DNA from: CAZYLZ01 sp964648335
Lineage (GTDB): Bacteria; Patescibacteriota; Minisyncoccia; Phycocordibacterales; UBA2100
Length of the DNA stretch: 20,633 nt
Reading direction: 5' to 3'
Assembly: GCA_964648335.1 (NCBI GenBank)
Contig: CAZYLZ010000019.1
Location: 1 to 20,633 of the forward strand
Part shown: piece by piece, positions 19,366 through 20,633 of the stretch
Layout of the letters: each line of letters opens with the position of its first letter
Numbering within the stretch: the first letter of the stretch is position 1
Program-made: the position numbers and the translations under genes
The notes under the pieces: generated by a model
What the model was told of the DNA's origin: nothing
What the model saw: the letters and a program-made list of their open reading frames with translations, nothing else
Database searches by the model: none

Positions 19366-20633
19366 ATGCATATCGTAAAGCGAATCGTCGTCGCGATCCT
19401 CACGCTCGAGGCACGATTGGTCTTGTTTCGGTATCGTCCTAAGGTGGTAGCCGTGACCGGGAGCGTCGGAAAGACAAGCACCAAGGATGCTATCTACACC
19501 GTTTTGGCAGACGCTCATCACGTACGCAAGAGCGAGAAGAGCTTTAATAGTGAGCTAGGCGTGCCTCTTACAGTTCTTGGTCGCGAGAATGCCTGGCACA
19601 ACCCGCTCAAGTGGCTCGCCAACATCATCGATGGTCTCCTTTTGGTTCTGGTAAAGACGGAGTATCCGAAGCTCTTGGTGCTCGAGGTTGGTGCAGATCG
19701 CCCGGGAGACATCCGCTCGCTCGGCCGCTGGCTCAAGCCCGACATCGCGGTTATAACGGCGATACCTGAACTGCCAGTGCATGTGGAATTTTTTGCCGAT
19801 GCCGAAGCGGTGGCGCGCGAAAAGCGTGCGCTTGCCGAGTCGATCGTTCGCGGGGGAGTCGTGGTGGTAAACGGCGATGACGAGCGCACCAAAAGCATCC
19901 CAAATCCGAACGGAAAGGTAGTGACCTACGGATTTTCAGACGGATGCATGGTCAAGGGCGAACTCGAAGAGATCGTATACGACGCAGGACAGCCGGTGGG
20001 TACGCGGTTGCGCGTCGGATATGGCGGTGCCTCCGAGCCTATCGATCTTGTGGGTGCACTCGGACGCACACAGGTGTATCCAATTTTGGCGGCTCTTGCG
20101 GTCGCCTACGCGCTCACTATCGATCCGGGCACTGCAGCACGAAAACTCTCGGGGCACGTGGCACCACCGGGGCGCATGCGGATACTCAAAGGATTGAACG
20201 ACACGACCATCGTAGACGACACCTACAACGCGTCGCCCGCTGCAGTGCTTGCCGCGTTGGATACTATGGCAAACGTGAAGGCGCCACGTAAGATAATTGC
20301 GATCGCAGACATGCTCGAGCTCGGCAAGTACAGCGTCGATGCGCACCGTCAGGTGGGGCAGCGTGTGCGCGACGTCGCCGATATTCTCATCACAGTAGGT
20401 ATCCGTGCCAAGGGAATCGCAGAGGCAGCCCTTGCGGCAGGTATGCCAGCGTCAAATGTGTTTACCTACGAGAAAGAGCAGGTCCTGCAGGCAGGAGCCG
20501 ACTTGAAGGGAATGATCGCGCCCGGTGACGTCATTTTGATTAAGGGCTCGCAGAGCATGCGGATGGAAAAGATCGTCAAAGAGCTCATGGCAGAGCCCGA
20601 CCGCGCCAAAGAACTTTTGGTCCGCCAAGAGGC
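19366..20633 (+). CDS. murF: MurF-type UDP-MurNAc-tripeptide D-alanyl-D-alanine ligase (3' end cut by window)
   Basis: The first 422 residues are visible; the gene continues past the right edge. MurF adds D-Ala-D-Ala to UDP-MurNAc-tripeptide. A short hydrophobic/basic N-terminus (about 1-25) leads straight into the ATPase domain with VVAVTGSVGKTSTKD (27-41). SFNSELGVPLT, VLEVGADRPGDI, the VNGDDE region and VDDTYNASPAA follow, then the C-terminal ligase domain (IAIADMLELGKYS). Compared with E. coli MurF the N-terminal substrate-binding domain is absent, so the tripeptide part must be bound differently or a partner is needed; CPR-type MurF proteins often look this way. The ATG is six bases after a -10 element, so the gene is probably leaderless and separate from the upstream operon. 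It could also be called a MurF-like Mur ligase. Confidence 0.85.
   Translation, partial: MHIVKRIVVAILTLEARLVLFRYRPKVVAVTGSVGKTSTKDAIYTVLADAHHVRKSEKSFNSELGVPLTVLGRENAWHNPLKWLANIIDGLLLVLVKTEYPKLLVLEVGADRPGDIRSLGRWLKPDIAVITAIPELPVHVEFFADAEAVAREKRALAESIVRGGVVVVNGDDERTKSIPNPNGKVVTYGFSDGCMVKGELEEIVYDAGQPVGTRLRVGYGGASEPIDLVGALGRTQVYPILAALAVAYALTIDPGTAARKLSGHVAPPGRMRILKGLNDTTIVDDTYNASPAAVLAALDTMANVKAPRKIIAIADMLELGKYSVDAHRQVGQRVRDVADILITVGIRAKGIAEAALAAGMPASNVFTYEKEQVLQAGADLKGMIAPGDVILIKGSQSMRMEKIVKELMAEPDRAKELLVRQE

Noticed and set aside
19518..19898. Leftward open frames inside murF
   Set aside because: The rightward frame carries all Mur ligase motifs; the leftward ones are low-complexity Ser/Arg/Thr readings.
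1..20633. CRISPR array, insertion sequence or phage genes
   Set aside because: No regularly spaced repeats, transposase or integrase motifs, or terminal inverted repeats were seen.

Overview
The window looks like chromosomal DNA of a member of the Patescibacteria (Candidate Phyla Radiation), most probably a moderately GC-rich Parcubacteria-type lineage. The evidence is compact spacing, many small proteins without recognisable family, a shortened division/cell-wall cluster (mraZ-rsmH-ftsL-like-ftsI), a MurF that begins directly at its ATPase domain, and frequent start codons with no ribosome binding site. TGA is used as a stop throughout, so this is not one of the CPR groups that recoded TGA to glycine. 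The lineage call is inference; there is no rRNA or tRNA in the window to confirm it.

Layout. (1) 1-5951: a small orphan gene, then a probable copper-handling region. Leftward genes encode a protein of unknown function coupled to an HMA-MauE-like membrane protein, and a small exported protein. Rightward genes encode a His-rich membrane protein, an exported C-terminally anchored protein and a 939-residue CopC-CopD fusion with extra C-terminal metal-binding-like modules. Three of the exported proteins are predicted to carry a Cu-binding-type N-terminus after signal peptide removal. (2) 5953-8180: a divergent S-adenosylmethionine-decarboxylase-like protein with its own promoter and terminator, and two unrecognised genes facing each other across a perfect bidirectional terminator. 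(3) 8235-11869: the mraZ-rsmH-ftsL-like-ftsI cluster, preceded by a consensus DnaA box and helically phased MraZ-type boxes around the -10. (4) 12011-14921: an orphan gene, an ABC-2 exporter pair, and a convergent SPFH/prohibitin protein. (5) 15032-17193: small orphan genes each with promoter and terminator, a gene whose reading frame appears broken, and a PQ-loop-like membrane protein. (6) 17246-20633: a DUF5989-like small membrane protein, another small membrane protein, a NodU/CmcH carbamoyltransferase, and murF, which runs off the right edge.

Expression architecture. Two kinds of start recur. Several genes or operons begin at an ATG 6-10 bases after a -10 hexamer, with no room for a Shine-Dalgarno site, so they are probably leaderless. 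Others, mostly small genes of unknown function plus the decarboxylase-like gene, have a normal leader, a strong purine-rich ribosome binding site and usually a strong intrinsic terminator. Every gap without a gene is shorter than 300 bases; the largest (8092-8340) is a divergent regulatory region described below. No CRISPR array, insertion sequence, tRNA or rRNA gene was seen.
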